A stretch of 64,000 bases of DNA from Pediococcus acidilactici DSM 20284 (GCF_000146325.1 NZ_GL397067.1:1342754-1406753), one strand, 5' to 3'; shown: positions 1 through 9,013, counted from the stretch's first letter. The notes: generated by a model from the letters alone, not told the origin. Numbers and translations are program-made.

Positions 1-59
1 CAATCGCAATCAAGCGCGCACGGATCATGGGCTTGCTACCATTCGTTGCTGAAGACTAA
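1..59 (+). CDS. rpsR: 30S ribosomal protein S18, C-terminal end (partial)
   Basis: The window opens inside a reading frame whose last 18 residues are IAIKRARIMGLLPFVAED followed by TAA at 57-59. This matches the conserved basic C-terminus of S18, a small-subunit protein that binds 16S rRNA at the platform. The gene continues upstream of the window. It is followed by a strong terminator, so gdpP begins a separate transcription unit. Confidence 0.85.
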   Translation, partial: IAIKRARIMGLLPFVAED

Positions 60-91
60 GCTTCGGTAAAGTAATCAAAGTAAGCGAACAT

Positions 92-131
92 AGAGACTAG
101 AAAAACGAATTAGTTTTTCTGGTCTCTTTTT
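92..131 (+). terminator. Rho-independent terminator of the rpsR operon
   Basis: The arms 92-106 and 113-127 form a 15-bp stem with one G:T pair and a 6-nt loop, followed by a T-run from 127. Confidence 0.85.
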
Positions 132-204
132 CTTGTGGCTGAGCTAAGCGCAAACCGCTAAATATAGGGGATTTTTTGACGACGAACTTTCCAATCTAAA
201 CGGC

Positions 205-234
205 TGTTTTATGTCAAGCCAAGTATGGTAAAAT
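205..234 (+). promoter_or_regulatory. Possible gdpP promoter
   Basis: An extended -10 (TGGTAAAAT, hexamer TAAAAT at 229-234) lies 37 nt before the gdpP start. The -35 is poor (TGTTTT at 205-210). This is inferred from motif and position only. Confidence 0.35.
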
Positions 235-271
235 CAAAGATAGTTAGACACATTTTTTTAGGAGAAGTGTT

Positions 272-2269
272 ATGAAATTAGTCGATCGTCTACCAGCGTT
301 TATCCGTAATCCGCGAGTAGGAATCGTTGCTGTGGTAATTACGGTGCTTTCGTTGATTGGACTGGGATTAGCGTTTTATATTAATCCGGTTATTGGCGTG
401 ATAATGTTAGGCTTGGTTATCGTGACGGGGGTTTTCAGCGTACGGACGTTGAATTTAATTAGTGACGAAACCAGTAAATACATTGCAGAGCTATCTTTTC
501 GGGTTGATCAAGCTGAAGAAGATGCAATGCTATCCATGCCGATCGGAATTTTAATCTATAGTGATCAAAAACGGGTCGAGTGGGTCAATCCCAAGTTGCA
601 ACATTACTTTGGTGATCAAAAGGTACTTGGGCATTTGCTGACCGAAGTTGACGAAGACTTGGCGGAAGTCATTGACCGGCATCAAGACCAAGAAGGGCTT
701 AACCGGGTCGAATGGAAGGACCGGACTTTTGACGTACTGGTGCAAAAAGATGAGCGAGTGGCGTACTTTGTGGACGTTACTAACTACGCACAAATGGAAA
801 ATCGTTTTGAAAATCGCCAGGTGGTAATTGGACAAATTTTCATCGATAATTATGATGAAATCACCCAAGCCATGACGGACTCGGACGTTTCCAACTTGAA
901 TAACTTCGTCACCAACCAGATTTCTAGTTGGGCGCAGTCGTTTGGAATTTACCTGCGGCGCGTGGATGACGACCACTTTTTTGTAATTATGTATAACGAA
1001 ACCTTACAAAAGGTTGAAGAAGATAGTTTCAAACTGTTGGATACGATCCGAGAAGCCACTTCGAAGCAAAATTCACCGGTTACCTTGAGTATCGGGATTG
1101 CTTACGGGGATGACAACCTTAATAAACTGGCTGACGTGTCACAAAGCAATCTGGACCTTGCTTTAGGGCGGGGCGGTGACCAAGTAGTGGTCAAGGCTGA
1201 AGATGAACCTGCGCGTTTCTACGGGGGAAAGACGAACCCGATGGAAAAACGAACCCGGGTACGGGCGCGGATGATTGGACAAGCCATCCAAGAATTAATG
1301 AATCAAGCCGACCAAGTCTTTGTTATGGGACATACTCGAACTGACCTTGATTCGTTAGGTTCGGCGCTGGGAATTCGGCGGATTGCCCAGATGAACAAAA
1401 AGGAAGCTTGGATTGTTCTTGATCAAGAAGGCGTCCATTCCGATGTGAAACGGTTGATCGATAAGTTAGACGAACACGAAGACATTCGGGATTCAATTAT
1501 TGACGCCGACCAAGCTTTGGAATTGGCTAATAGTCAGAGTTTACTGGTGATGGTCGACCATTCGAAACCATCGATGACTACTTCAAAGGAGCTATTCGAG
1601 AAGTTAAGCGACCGGACGATTATCATTGACCACCATCGCCGCGGTACCGAATTTCCGGAAAACCCCGTACTGGTGTACATCGAGCCTTACGCATCTTCAA
1701 CGGGTGAGCTGATTACGGAGATGTTCGAATATCAATCACATGATGGCGAACCAATCCAGCCTATCGAAGCTACCGCAATTTTGGCCGGAATCGAAGTGGA
1801 TACGAAGTCGTTTACCGAACGGACCGGAACCCGGACGTTTGACGCGGCAAGTTACCTACGTTCGGTAGGGGCCGATGAAGACTTGATTCGGTACTTGCTG
1901 AAGGAAAACGTGGAAAGCTATATGCAACGCAACCACCTGATCGACACGGTCCAATTTGTCGACGTGAAGTACGCGATTTGTGTTGGGGAAGAGGATCGGG
2001 AATACGATCCAGTTATTGCAGCCCAAGCGGCTGATTCCCTCCTAAACATTTCGGGCGTGGAGGCTTCATTTGTCATTACCCGACGATCTGATGATGTCGT
2101 GGGAATTTCAGCGCGCAGTGCCGGTACGGAAAACGTCCAAATTATCATGGAAGAACTGGGCGGTGGCGGTCATTTAGCGATGGCAGCGACCCAAATGAAG
2201 GACGTTACGGTAGCCGACGCGAAGGATCAACTAATTGCACTTTTGCAAAAAGATGAAGAAGAGGAGTGA
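272..2269 (+). CDS. gdpP: Cyclic-di-AMP phosphodiesterase GdpP
   Basis: Membrane-bound enzyme that hydrolyses the second messenger c-di-AMP to pApA, controlling osmolyte transport and wall stress. The 665 residues match the family length (about 655-660). Two membrane helices lie at about residues 16-60, a PAS-like domain at 85-170, and a degenerate GGDEF domain at 175-310 in which RRVDDDHF replaces the GGDEF signature. The catalytic DHH domain has GHTRTDLDS at 353-361 and IIIDHHRRG around 453-455, and DHHA1 ends with GGGGH at 630-634. The metal-binding Asp and His residues are therefore present. ATG at 272 has AGGAGA upstream. The gene leads a gdpP-rplI-dnaB unit, a conserved order in Firmicutes, and rplI starts 5 nt after its stop. 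Confidence 0.95.
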   Translation: MKLVDRLPAFIRNPRVGIVAVVITVLSLIGLGLAFYINPVIGVIMLGLVIVTGVFSVRTLNLISDETSKYIAELSFRVDQAEEDAMLSMPIGILIYSDQKRVEWVNPKLQHYFGDQKVLGHLLTEVDEDLAEVIDRHQDQEGLNRVEWKDRTFDVLVQKDERVAYFVDVTNYAQMENRFENRQVVIGQIFIDNYDEITQAMTDSDVSNLNNFVTNQISSWAQSFGIYLRRVDDDHFFVIMYNETLQKVEEDSFKLLDTIREATSKQNSPVTLSIGIAYGDDNLNKLADVSQSNLDLALGRGGDQVVVKAEDEPARFYGGKTNPMEKRTRVRARMIGQAIQELMNQADQVFVMGHTRTDLDSLGSALGIRRIAQMNKKEAWIVLDQEGVHSDVKRLIDKLDEHEDIRDSIIDADQALELANSQSLLVMVDHSKPSMTTSKELFEKLSDRTIIIDHHRRGTEFPENPVLVYIEPYASSTGELITEMFEYQSHDGEPIQPIEATAILAGIEVDTKSFTERTGTRTFDAASYLRSVGADEDLIRYLLKENVESYMQRNHLIDTVQFVDVKYAICVGEEDREYDPVIAAQAADSLLNISGVEASFVITRRSDDVVGISARSAGTENVQIIMEELGGGGHLAMAATQMKDVTVADAKDQLIALLQKDEEEE

Positions 2270-2274
2270 TTCTG

Positions 2275-2727
2275 ATGAAAGTTATTTTTATGGAAGACGT
2301 AAAGGGTAAGGGTAAACGCGGAGAGGTTAAAAACGTTCCCGACGGATACGCGCAAAACTTCTTAATCAAAAATGGTAAAGCGAAGGCGGCTACTAAAGCG
2401 GCCATGAGCGAATTAAAGGGACAAAAAAAGGCTGAAGAAAAGCATGAAGCCGAAGTGTTAGCAGAAGCCCAAAAGTTAAAACAAGTTTTGGAAGCTGACG
2501 CAACGGTTGTGGAAATCAAGGCCAAGGCGGGTAAGGACGGCCGGTTATTCGGTTCGATTCCTAGCAAACAAATTGCCACGGCATTGGAACAACAGTTTGA
2601 TATTAAGATTGATAAACGGAAAATTGAGTTGAACGAGCCAATTCGGAGCATGGGTTACACTAACGTTCCCGTTAAGCTTCACCAACAAGTTACGGCTAAA
2701 ATTCGGGTACACGTTTCTGAAAAATAG
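2275..2727 (+). CDS. rplI: 50S ribosomal protein L9
   Basis: Binds 23S rRNA near the base of the L1 stalk and helps keep the reading frame. The 150 residues start [20 protein letters not shown], the L9 N-terminal signature. An alanine/lysine-rich connecting helix at about residues 42-75 joins it to the C-terminal domain containing [16 protein letters not shown] at 2275 is preferred over an in-frame GTG at 2266, because GAAGAGGAG ends just before it and L9 normally begins MKVI. It lies between gdpP and dnaB. Confidence 0.95.
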   Translation: MKVIFMEDVKGKGKRGEVKNVPDGYAQNFLIKNGKAKAATKAAMSELKGQKKAEEKHEAEVLAEAQKLKQVLEADATVVEIKAKAGKDGRLFGSIPSKQIATALEQQFDIKIDKRKIELNEPIRSMGYTNVPVKLHQQVTAKIRVHVSEK

Positions 2728-2776
2728 GTCGCCGAAAATAGCTTTCAACTCTAGATTTTGAGCATGGGAGAGTATC

Positions 2777-4174
2777 ATGGATAACGGGATTTTAGAAAAT
2801 CAAACGCCCCCTCAAAATATTGAGGCCGAAAAGGCGGTTTTGGGAGCTGTTTTTTTAAATTCAGATGCGTTGATTGACGCAATGGAATTCGTCACGGCGG
2901 ACGACTTCTACAAACACGCCCATCAAGTCATTTTTAAGACGATGGTCGAGCTAAACGATGCTGACGAAGCAATTGATGCGTTAACGGTCAATAATGCCTT
3001 AGAAGAGCACCACCAGCTTGAAGATGCGGGCGGCATTACGTACATTGCCGAACTAGCAGGTTCCGTGCCCACGGCCGCCAACGTAGGCTACTACGCGAAA
3101 ATTGTGCAAGAAAAGGCACTGTTGCGAAAATTGATTAAAACGGCGACCTCGATTGCCACCATGGGCTACACCCAGGAAAATGACGTTTCGGAAATTCTTG
3201 ACGAAGCCGAGCGCGAAATCATGGACGTGGCTGAAAACCGCAACCAGACTGGGTTTAAGCCCATTACGGACGTGTTGACTTCCTCAATGGAGGAAATTGA
3301 CCGCCTGTACCAAAATGATGATGAAATTACAGGATTGCCGACAGGATTTAAGGAATTGGATAAAATTACGACGGGCTTGCACGCGGACGAATTAATTATT
3401 TTAGCTGCGCGTCCGGCGGTTGGTAAAACGGCCTTTGCGTTAAATATCGCGCAAAACGTGGGAACCAAAACGGATAAAGCTGTCGCAATTTTTAGTCTGG
3501 AAATGGGTGCAGAACAACTGGTCAACCGGATGTTGTGTGCCGAAGGAAGTATTGATGCAAATCATTTGAGAACCGGTCAGTTAAATGAAGAAGAGTGGCA
3601 GAATTTAGTGGTGGCAATGGGTTCGTTAGCAAAGACCAACATTTATATTGACGATACTCCCGGCATTAAGATGTCGGAAATTCGGGCGAAATGTCGGCGC
3701 TTGGCTAAGGAACAAGGAAACTTAGGGTTAGTAGTGGTTGATTACCTCCAGCTAATCGAAGGTTCCGGTGAAAACCGGCAACAAGAAGTTTCTGCAATTT
3801 CCCGTCAGCTAAAGAAACTTGCTAAGGAGTTGGGAATTCCAGTTATTGCGCTTTCCCAGCTTTCTCGGGGAGTTGAACAACGCCAAGATAAACGGCCCGT
3901 CATGTCGGATATTCGTGAATCGGGATCGATTGAACAAGATGCCGATATTGTTGCCTTCCTATATCGGGAGGACTACTACGAACGAGACGACGGGACTAAT
4001 CAGCAGGATCAGGACCAAGACCCCCGCGACGAAGAAGACCAAAACGTGGGTCCGGTGGAAGTCATTATTGAAAAAAACCGGAGTGGTGCCCGAGGGACGG
4101 TCAACCTGCTGTTTATTAAGTCATACAATAAATTTTCTTCATTAGCATACATGCCCGAAGCCGGAGCGCACTAG
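2777..4174 (+). CDS. dnaB: Replicative DNA helicase DnaB (DnaC in Bacillus)
   Basis: Hexameric 5'-3' helicase that unwinds the replication fork and binds primase. The N-terminal primase-interaction domain covers about residues 10-115 and the RecA-like ATPase about 180-455. Walker A is ARPAVGKT at 211-218, Walker B VVVDYLQLI at 319-327, and RESGSIEQDAD at 380-390 is a family signature. The length (465) is typical. An acidic Asp/Gln insert (about 404-422) sits just before the last conserved block and is a common variable site. ATG at 2777 follows GGGAG. The stop is followed by a hairpin. Confidence 0.95.
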   Translation: MDNGILENQTPPQNIEAEKAVLGAVFLNSDALIDAMEFVTADDFYKHAHQVIFKTMVELNDADEAIDALTVNNALEEHHQLEDAGGITYIAELAGSVPTAANVGYYAKIVQEKALLRKLIKTATSIATMGYTQENDVSEILDEAEREIMDVAENRNQTGFKPITDVLTSSMEEIDRLYQNDDEITGLPTGFKELDKITTGLHADELIILAARPAVGKTAFALNIAQNVGTKTDKAVAIFSLEMGAEQLVNRMLCAEGSIDANHLRTGQLNEEEWQNLVVAMGSLAKTNIYIDDTPGIKMSEIRAKCRRLAKEQGNLGLVVVDYLQLIEGSGENRQQEVSAISRQLKKLAKELGIPVIALSQLSRGVEQRQDKRPVMSDIRESGSIEQDADIVAFLYREDYYERDDGTNQQDQDQDPRDEEDQNVGPVEVIIEKNRSGARGTVNLLFIKSYNKFSSLAYMPEAGAH

Positions 4175-4199
4175 GGCGATTAGGAGGAGACTTCTTTTC

Positions 4200-4243
4200 A
4201 AAGACTGGTTTCAGACCATTTCGCCTGAGTCAGTCTTTTACTT
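4200..4243 (+). terminator. Terminator after dnaB
   Basis: AAAGACTG at 4200-4207 pairs with CAGTCTTT at 4231-4238 around a long loop, followed by a weak T-rich tail. It separates dnaB from the MFS gene. Confidence 0.6.
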
Positions 4244-4266
4244 TATAAAAAAATTGGGAGGGAATT

Positions 4267-5463
4267 ATGCGCGAATTAAAGTTAAAGTGGTTATTGTTAG
4301 GGGTTTTGATTGATAGTATTGCGATGAGCTCGGTGTGGCCCCTAACGACAATTTATATGAATCAAGAGCTTGGCCATTCCTTGGTGGCAGCCGGAGTAGT
4401 TTTGTTTTTGAATTCAGTAGCGAGTATTTTAGGATCATTTGTTGCCGGGAAACTGTACGACAAATACGATAGCTATTATTTAATTCTGGGTGGGATCGTG
4501 TTCACCTGGATTTCATTTTTCACGCTAATTTTCTTCAATGGTTGGCCCACATACCCAATTTTCCTCGTGTTAATCGGGTTTGGGACCGGTTGGATCGTTG
4601 CTTTGAATAATTCCATGGGAACCTCAATCAAGAGCAAGGACGGACGCTACGTCTTTAACATGCTATACTTCGTACAAAATTTGGGAGTAATGCTTGGAAC
4701 GGCGATCGTGGGAATTCTCTTCAAACACAGCGTTGCGCCGCTTTTCACGATTGCGACGGTCATGTTTACCGTATTCTTCGTGGTGGCCTTCTTCACTTAT
4801 CGAATCCCAAAGGAAGACCAATCAGTACAATCAGTGCAACAAACTCAAGACATTCAATCCAAAATGCCTAAGGTTAACTTTACGATTATTATGTCGTTTT
4901 TCGTTAGTTTGGTAATTATGTGGATCTTTTACCAACAATGGAACAGTACCGTTTCAATTTACATGTTGAAACTGCACATTCCGCTTCGTTTATACAGTTT
5001 CCTTTGGACGGTTAACGGATTATTTATTTTGATTGTGCAAGGCCTCTTAAGTTCACGAGGCGGCCGTTTGTTAAAGGACCCGTATCACCAGGTTTATCTC
5101 GGAATCGCGTTCTTTATGGCCTCTTTTGGAATTTTGGCCGTGGCACACCAGTACTACCACTTTGTAATTGCGATGATCGTTTTGACCGTGGGTGAAGCAA
5201 TCGCCTTCCCATCGATCCCAGCGATTGTTAATAGCCTTTCGCCATACGACCAAAAGGGTAAATACCAAGGTTTGGCGAGTGCCTTTCCGTCAGCTGGTCG
5301 GGCAATGGGACCGTTAGTCGGTAGTATGATTATTGAGTCGACTTCCTTCGTTTTCTTGTATAGTCTCGGGTTATTTACCATTTTAGTAGTGCTGGTAGTA
5401 ATCGCGTTGATTATTGAAAGTACGAAGCGAAAGGCGACCTTGTACGATAATAATCAGGAATAA
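4267..5463 (+). CDS. MFS transporter, drug-efflux-like
   Basis: A 398-residue, 12-helix permease of the major facilitator superfamily. GKLYDKYDSY at 61-70 sits where motif A (GxLaDrxGrk) is expected in the loop between helices 2 and 3. A hydrophilic central loop at about 186-205 (PKEDQSVQSVQQTQD) divides the two six-helix halves. The size and fold fit the DHA1 proton-coupled drug exporters, but the substrate cannot be read from sequence. ATG at 4267 follows GGGAGGG. It is transcribed alone, with hairpins on both sides. Confidence 0.8.
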   Translation: MRELKLKWLLLGVLIDSIAMSSVWPLTTIYMNQELGHSLVAAGVVLFLNSVASILGSFVAGKLYDKYDSYYLILGGIVFTWISFFTLIFFNGWPTYPIFLVLIGFGTGWIVALNNSMGTSIKSKDGRYVFNMLYFVQNLGVMLGTAIVGILFKHSVAPLFTIATVMFTVFFVVAFFTYRIPKEDQSVQSVQQTQDIQSKMPKVNFTIIMSFFVSLVIMWIFYQQWNSTVSIYMLKLHIPLRLYSFLWTVNGLFILIVQGLLSSRGGRLLKDPYHQVYLGIAFFMASFGILAVAHQYYHFVIAMIVLTVGEAIAFPSIPAIVNSLSPYDQKGKYQGLASAFPSAGRAMGPLVGSMIIESTSFVFLYSLGLFTILVVLVVIALIIESTKRKATLYDNNQE

Positions 5464-5550
5464 GCCGAAATTTGGGCTGGCAGAAACCAGTTGGTAGTAC
5501 TCACTTCCACGATGCAGGGCGGAAGTGTTCGCAATAATTAGCTGCATAAT

Positions 5551-5597
5551 AAAAATGGTAGTTTTCAGATAATTAATGCTGAAAGCTACCATTTTTT
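5551..5597 (+). terminator. Terminator after the MFS gene
   Basis: An 18-bp stem (5551-5568 with 5579-5596, one G:T pair) with a 10-nt loop ends in a run of T. Confidence 0.85.
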
Positions 5598-5696
5598 GTT
5601 ATAAGGCTACGGAAGTAATAAATAAATTGACCAGATTAGGTATATGACTATTAGAACTGCGTTAACCCCCACGGGAAAGTGGGTGAGATGGACTCA

Positions 5697-5721
5697 ATAA
5701 AAAACGCCCTGCAACGGGCGC
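5697..5721 (-). terminator. Terminator of the leftward DUF1304 gene
   Basis: On the minus strand CGCCC and GGGCG (5716-5720 and 5705-5709) enclose a 6-nt loop and are followed by six T. Confidence 0.75.
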
Positions 5722-5736
5722 CTTACTTAAATCATA

Positions 5737-6105
5737 TTATAAAAAGAACATTGCCAGCACCATTGTAATTAGCGCGGGTGCTCCCTGGATCCACAGAATC
5801 CGTTTAGCTACCGTGAGGGCGCCATAAGCAGCAATGATGAAAATGCCGGCTAGCAAGCCAATTGCCATTCCGCGAAGCAGGGTCCCTCCGGGAATGAAGA
5901 TGATTAAGAATAAGGACAAGGCGACAAAGCCGTTGTAAAGTCCCTGATTGGCAAGCGCCGTTCGTAAATGAGGCCGTTCGACTTCGGCAAGCGGTAAGTT
6001 AAAACTATTCGCAATTAGCCGGTCGCTGCCTAAAAGTTCCAGTCCCATGATGCCAACGTGTTCTAATCCGATTAAAATAATTAGTACAATGGTAAATGTA
6101 TGCAA
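5737..6105 (-). CDS. DUF1304 family integral membrane protein
   Basis: About 122 residues with four hydrophobic segments. EHVGIMGLELL near the N-terminus, LANQGLYNGF in the middle and ILWIQGAPAL near the C-terminus match the DUF1304 pattern; the family function is unknown. No ATG fits the start. A TTG at 6114-6112 directly abuts AAGGAG (6120-6115), which is too close. The next in-frame TTG (6105-6103) has an ideal 9-nt spacing, so I place the start there. It is divergent from the TauE-like gene across a motif-rich 257-nt gap. Confidence 0.8.
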   Translation of the reverse strand: MHTFTIVLIILIGLEHVGIMGLELLGSDRLIANSFNLPLAEVERPHLRTALANQGLYNGFVALSLFLIIFIPGGTLLRGMAIGLLAGIFIIAAYGALTVAKRILWIQGAPALITMVLAMFFL

Positions 6106-6169
6106 AATATTCAACTCCTTGGAACTATCTTATAACGAATGGCCGCAAACGCCAAATATTTATCGCAAA

Positions 6170-6257
6170 TGAAGTTAAATTTAAGTTATTGAAGCTAAAA
6201 TTGAAGTTAAATCCTAATTATTAAGCTAGAATTGAAGTTCATTTTAAAAAATGAAGT
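6170..6257. promoter_or_regulatory. Cluster of TGAAGTT-type repeats in a divergent promoter region
   Basis: AAG(T/C)T cores recur on the + strand at 6172, 6184, 6192, 6204, 6223 and 6235, with a variant (AAGTA) at 6254. Most are written TGAAGTT or TTGAAGTT, and several spacings are 12 or 19 nt. The block TGAAGTTAAATTTAAGTTA recurs almost exactly near 54249. It is a candidate operator array for an unknown regulator. A small inverted repeat (TTACCAT / ATGGTAA, 6314-6332) lies between the array and the TauE-like gene. Confidence 0.5.
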
Positions 6258-6362
6258 ACAAAATTACCCGCTTAATTGCGTTTTCGGGCATTTGGCGCTG
6301 GTGCAAAACGTGATTACCATATAAAATGGTAACTTAATAAGAAGGAAAACGAGGAAGCTATT

Positions 6363-7094
6363 TTGATCATTCTGGGAGTTTTGCTGATTGCGTGGTTAGG
6401 GGCGTTAGTTCGGACGGTGTTTGGCTTTGGGGAAGCCCTAGTATCAATGCCCTTATTGGCGTTACTGGGATACGATTTGAAAACGAGTACGGCGTTGATT
6501 GGCGCGGTAGGATTATTGGTGGCGCTACCGGCAACGATTCGGGAGTGGCACCGGATTGATTTCCGGGCCGTTCGCCGGTTAGTGACCGGCTCTTTAATCG
6601 GGGTGCCCCTGGGAATTCTCCTTGTAAAAACGTTACCGGCAAGCGTGGTGCTACATGGCTTAGGACTATTTTTGATTGTTTATGGCGGCTACAGTTTGTG
6701 GCGAAGTCATTCGGGGCGCATAGGGAAACCGCGTTTGGTAGCAAAAGGCTACGATTATTTGGCAGGAATGGTTTCGGGAGCGCTAGGGAGCGCCTATAAC
6801 AGTCACGGGGTGCCGGTGGCGGTCTATGGAATGTTGAAGCAATGGCCGGCTGCCCATCTCCGAGCAATTCTCCAAGCACATTTCCTTTGCGTGGGTGTTT
6901 TAGTGGTGATTAGTCACGTTGCGGCTGGATTTTGGTCGCTTGAAGCGGTAAAAGTGCTCCTAATGGTAATCCCTGGGCTAGTTTTAACGGTTCCCTTAGG
7001 CAACTGGATTGTTGATCGAATGGCACCGGCCCGAGCAATTAAGTTTGTTTACGGGGCTTTAATTATTTTCGGGCTATTACTCATGTTGAAATAA
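6363..7094 (+). CDS. TSUP family (TauE/SafE) membrane permease
   Basis: A 243-residue membrane protein with about eight hydrophobic helices in two related halves. RTVFGFGEALVSMPLLALLGY near the start and SGALGSAYNSHGVPVAVYG in the second half are the two paired TSUP signatures. The family exports sulfite, sulfoacetate or related anions; the substrate here is unknown. The start is TTG at 6363 with GAGGAAG about 5 nt upstream, and no better start is visible. It is a single gene behind the repeat cluster at 6170-6257. Confidence 0.8.
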   Translation: MIILGVLLIAWLGALVRTVFGFGEALVSMPLLALLGYDLKTSTALIGAVGLLVALPATIREWHRIDFRAVRRLVTGSLIGVPLGILLVKTLPASVVLHGLGLFLIVYGGYSLWRSHSGRIGKPRLVAKGYDYLAGMVSGALGSAYNSHGVPVAVYGMLKQWPAAHLRAILQAHFLCVGVLVVISHVAAGFWSLEAVKVLLMVIPGLVLTVPLGNWIVDRMAPARAIKFVYGALIIFGLLLMLK

Positions 7095-7174
7095 TTTTTA
7101 CCGTTACAAATATTTCTAAATAATTGGTTAATATGTTTTATTTTTTACAGTATGTTACAAAATGGGCTAATTGC

Positions 7175-7203
7175 TTGAAAAAATTTAACGGGCTTGTTAC
7201 CAT
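7175..7203 (+). promoter_or_regulatory. Promoter of the ABC-F leader transcript
   Basis: A -35 TTGAAA (7175-7180) and a -10 TACCAT (7198-7203) with 17-nt spacing predict a start near 7210. That gives a leader of about 240 nt before the ABC-F gene. Confidence 0.5.
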
Positions 7204-7231
7204 AAGCGTATATTCAATGGAAGGGATGTTG

Positions 7232-7255
7232 ATGGGATTGAAGATTACAGACTAA
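7232..7255 (+). CDS. Candidate leader peptide MGLKITD for ABC-F attenuation
   Basis: A seven-codon frame begins with ATG at 7232, preceded by GGAAGGG (7219-7225) at good spacing; an in-frame ATG at 7226 would give nine codons. Its TAA (7253-7255) lies at the end of the 5' arm (CAGACTA, 7248-7254) of a hairpin closed by TAGTCTG (7298-7304). A ribosome stalled here would block that hairpin. Short leader frames like this control several antibiotic-resistance ABC-F genes. The role is inferred. Confidence 0.45.
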   Translation: MGLKITD

Positions 7256-7370
7256 TTTTCGAAGATTAAGAAATGACGATTTCTTTGTTTTTCGGAGTAG
7301 TCTGCGGTTTTTGATCCAGTCAGGGTGCCTATCCAAAATAAGTTATATTGGTATTTTGCACTTTTGTACT

Positions 7371-7402
7371 GCGCTAGGGACTGCACACCTAGTGCTTTTT
7401 TT
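7371..7402 (+). terminator. Intrinsic terminator inside the ABC-F leader (attenuator)
   Basis: GCGCTAGG (7371-7378) pairs with CCTAGTGC (7388-7395), one G:T pair and a 9-nt loop, followed by seven T. It lies between a promoter and the ABC-F start 46 nt downstream, so it should cut off expression unless an alternative fold forms. The upstream hairpin (7248-7304, with an inner AAGAAAT/ATTTCTT stem) is itself followed by five T. Confidence 0.7.
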
Positions 7403-7447
7403 GTGTCTTAAACCGTCGGCTCCCGAAAAAAATGGGAGGCGAGCTAA

Positions 7448-8938
7448 TTGGGAATTATTCAAATTAAAAACTTAAGTTATAGTTATGATCAACAAGTATC
7501 CCCGCTGTTTGAGAAGGTCAATTTAGAAATTGACGCCCGATGGAAATTGGGCTTAATTGGCCGAAACGGCCGGGGAAAAACGACCTTATTAAAAATTCTA
7601 CGGGGACAGGTGCCTTATCAAGGGCAGGTAAATACCGATTTGCAGTTCAATTATTTTCCAGCAAAGGTCCCCAATCCTCAAGCGCCTTTGGAAAAGGTGT
7701 TGATGGAAATCACGCAACGGGATTACTCTAATTTTTGGGAAGTCGAACGGGAAATGGAGCGGATCGGCTTGCCCAACGAGCTTCTTGCGCGACCGTATGA
7801 CGAACTGAGCCCCGGACAACGTACCAAAGCGCAATTAGCGGCGATGTTCGCGAATGCGGGGGCTTTCCAACTAATTGATGAGCCGACCAACCACTTGGAC
7901 GATGAAGGCCGGCAACGGTTGGCGGATTATTTAAAGCGAAAACAGGGTTTTATCGTGGTTAGCCACGACCGCGATTTTTTAAATCAGGTAATCGACCACG
8001 TCATCGCAATTGACCGGGCTCAAATTACGAGCTTGCATGGCAATTACACGACTTGGGCAACCGAACGCCAACGCGAAGACGAGCGGGAGCGACGAACCAA
8101 AGAAACCTTGCAGAAGGAAGTTAAGCAATTATCCAAGGCCGCCCACCAGAAACAAAATTGGTCAATGGCGACCGAACGGGAAAAGGCGGGCGCGCCCGAT
8201 AAGGGTTTTGTCGGGCATAAAGCTGCCAAAATTATGAAGCGGGCAACCGCGATGCAAGCCCGCGCGGAAGCAAAAGTAGCGGATAAACAACGATTATTGA
8301 AAAATATCGAGATCGAAGCTGAACTTCAATTGAACTACAATCCTCCCCGACTTCCGGTAAATGCGAGCCTTTTAACGGTTGACCAACTGGTGGTAAGTCG
8401 CGGAAAGGTACCGTTAAACCAACCCATCAGTTTTACTCTCAAGGCTGGCGAACGGATCGTGCTTCAGGGACCCAACGGGGTGGGAAAATCGACCTTAATT
8501 GCGGCAATTTTAGGAAGTTCGGAGCTTCGAACGACCGGATCCGTTAATTTACGAAATGGGCTGAAGGTTTCCTACCTTCCCCAGGCATTTGATGCACTAA
8601 GCGGGGATTTAGCAAGCTTCGCGCAAGCAAAGGGCGTAGAGCTGTAGGACTTGTTAGCCACCTTGCGAAAATTAGGGTTTGAACGGGAAATGTTCACCCA
8701 ACGAATTGAACAGATGAGCATGGGGCAAAAACGGAAAGTGGCTTTGGCCCGCGCGCTTTGTGAACCCGCCCACCTCTATATCTGGGACGAACCCTTGAAC
8801 TACTTAGACGTAATTACCCGGGAACAAATCCAACAGTTAATTCTACGAGTGCGGCCGCCCATGCTGCTTATTGATCACGATCAGGAATTTATTCGGCAGG
8901 TAAATACTAAACTTTTGGAAGTTAAAACGAGGTTTTAA
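7448..8938 (+). pseudogene. Lsa-like ABC-F ribosome-protection gene, split by an in-frame TAG
   Basis: Two ATPase domains without membrane segments, as in ABC-F proteins that bind the ribosomal E site and displace lincosamide, pleuromutilin or streptogramin antibiotics. Domain 1 has Walker A GRNGRGKTT (38-46), signature LSPGQRTK and Walker B LIDEPTNHLD. A charged linker follows. Domain 2 has GPNGVGKST (about 341-349), signature MSMGQKRK and Walker B IWDEPLNYLD; this last motif resembles the Lsa group. A TAG at 8645-8647 stops the first frame after 399 codons. The same frame continues unbroken as DLLATLRKLGF to 8938, giving 496 codons in total, the usual family length. The fragment lacks the second signature and Walker B and should be inactive unless TAG is read through. 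TTG start, GGGAGG at 7434-7439. Confidence 0.85.
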
Positions 8939-8940
8939 AA

Positions 8941-8989
8941 TTGACACCGTGTCAGAATGTGGTATTCTAACCATATTGACACGGTGTCA
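8941..8989 (+). promoter_or_regulatory. hrtRBA promoter with two palindromic HrtR-type operators
   Basis: TTGACA (8941-8946) and TATTCT (8963-8968) form a promoter with 16-nt spacing. TGACACCGTGTCA (8942-8954) covers the -35, and TGACACGGTGTCA (8977-8989), its exact reverse complement, lies just after the -10. Centres are 35 bp apart. The half-site TGACAC matches the Lactococcus lactis HrtR operator as I recall it (ATGACACAGTGTCAT). Binding would block polymerase, so autorepression is likely. Confidence 0.8.
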
Positions 8990-9013
8990 TTTTTGATTAA
9001 GGAGGTGGCAAGG

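Noticed and set aside
551..976. Minus-strand frame inside gdpP
   Set aside because: It is antisense to conserved coding sequence and has no ribosome site or family features.
6367..6879. Minus-strand frame opposite the TauE/SafE gene
   Set aside because: The plus-strand protein has clear helices and family signatures; the antisense frame has no such features.
8957..9013. Upstream extension of the TetR gene
   Set aside because: It would run through the promoter and second operator; the TTG at 9014 has an excellent ribosome site.
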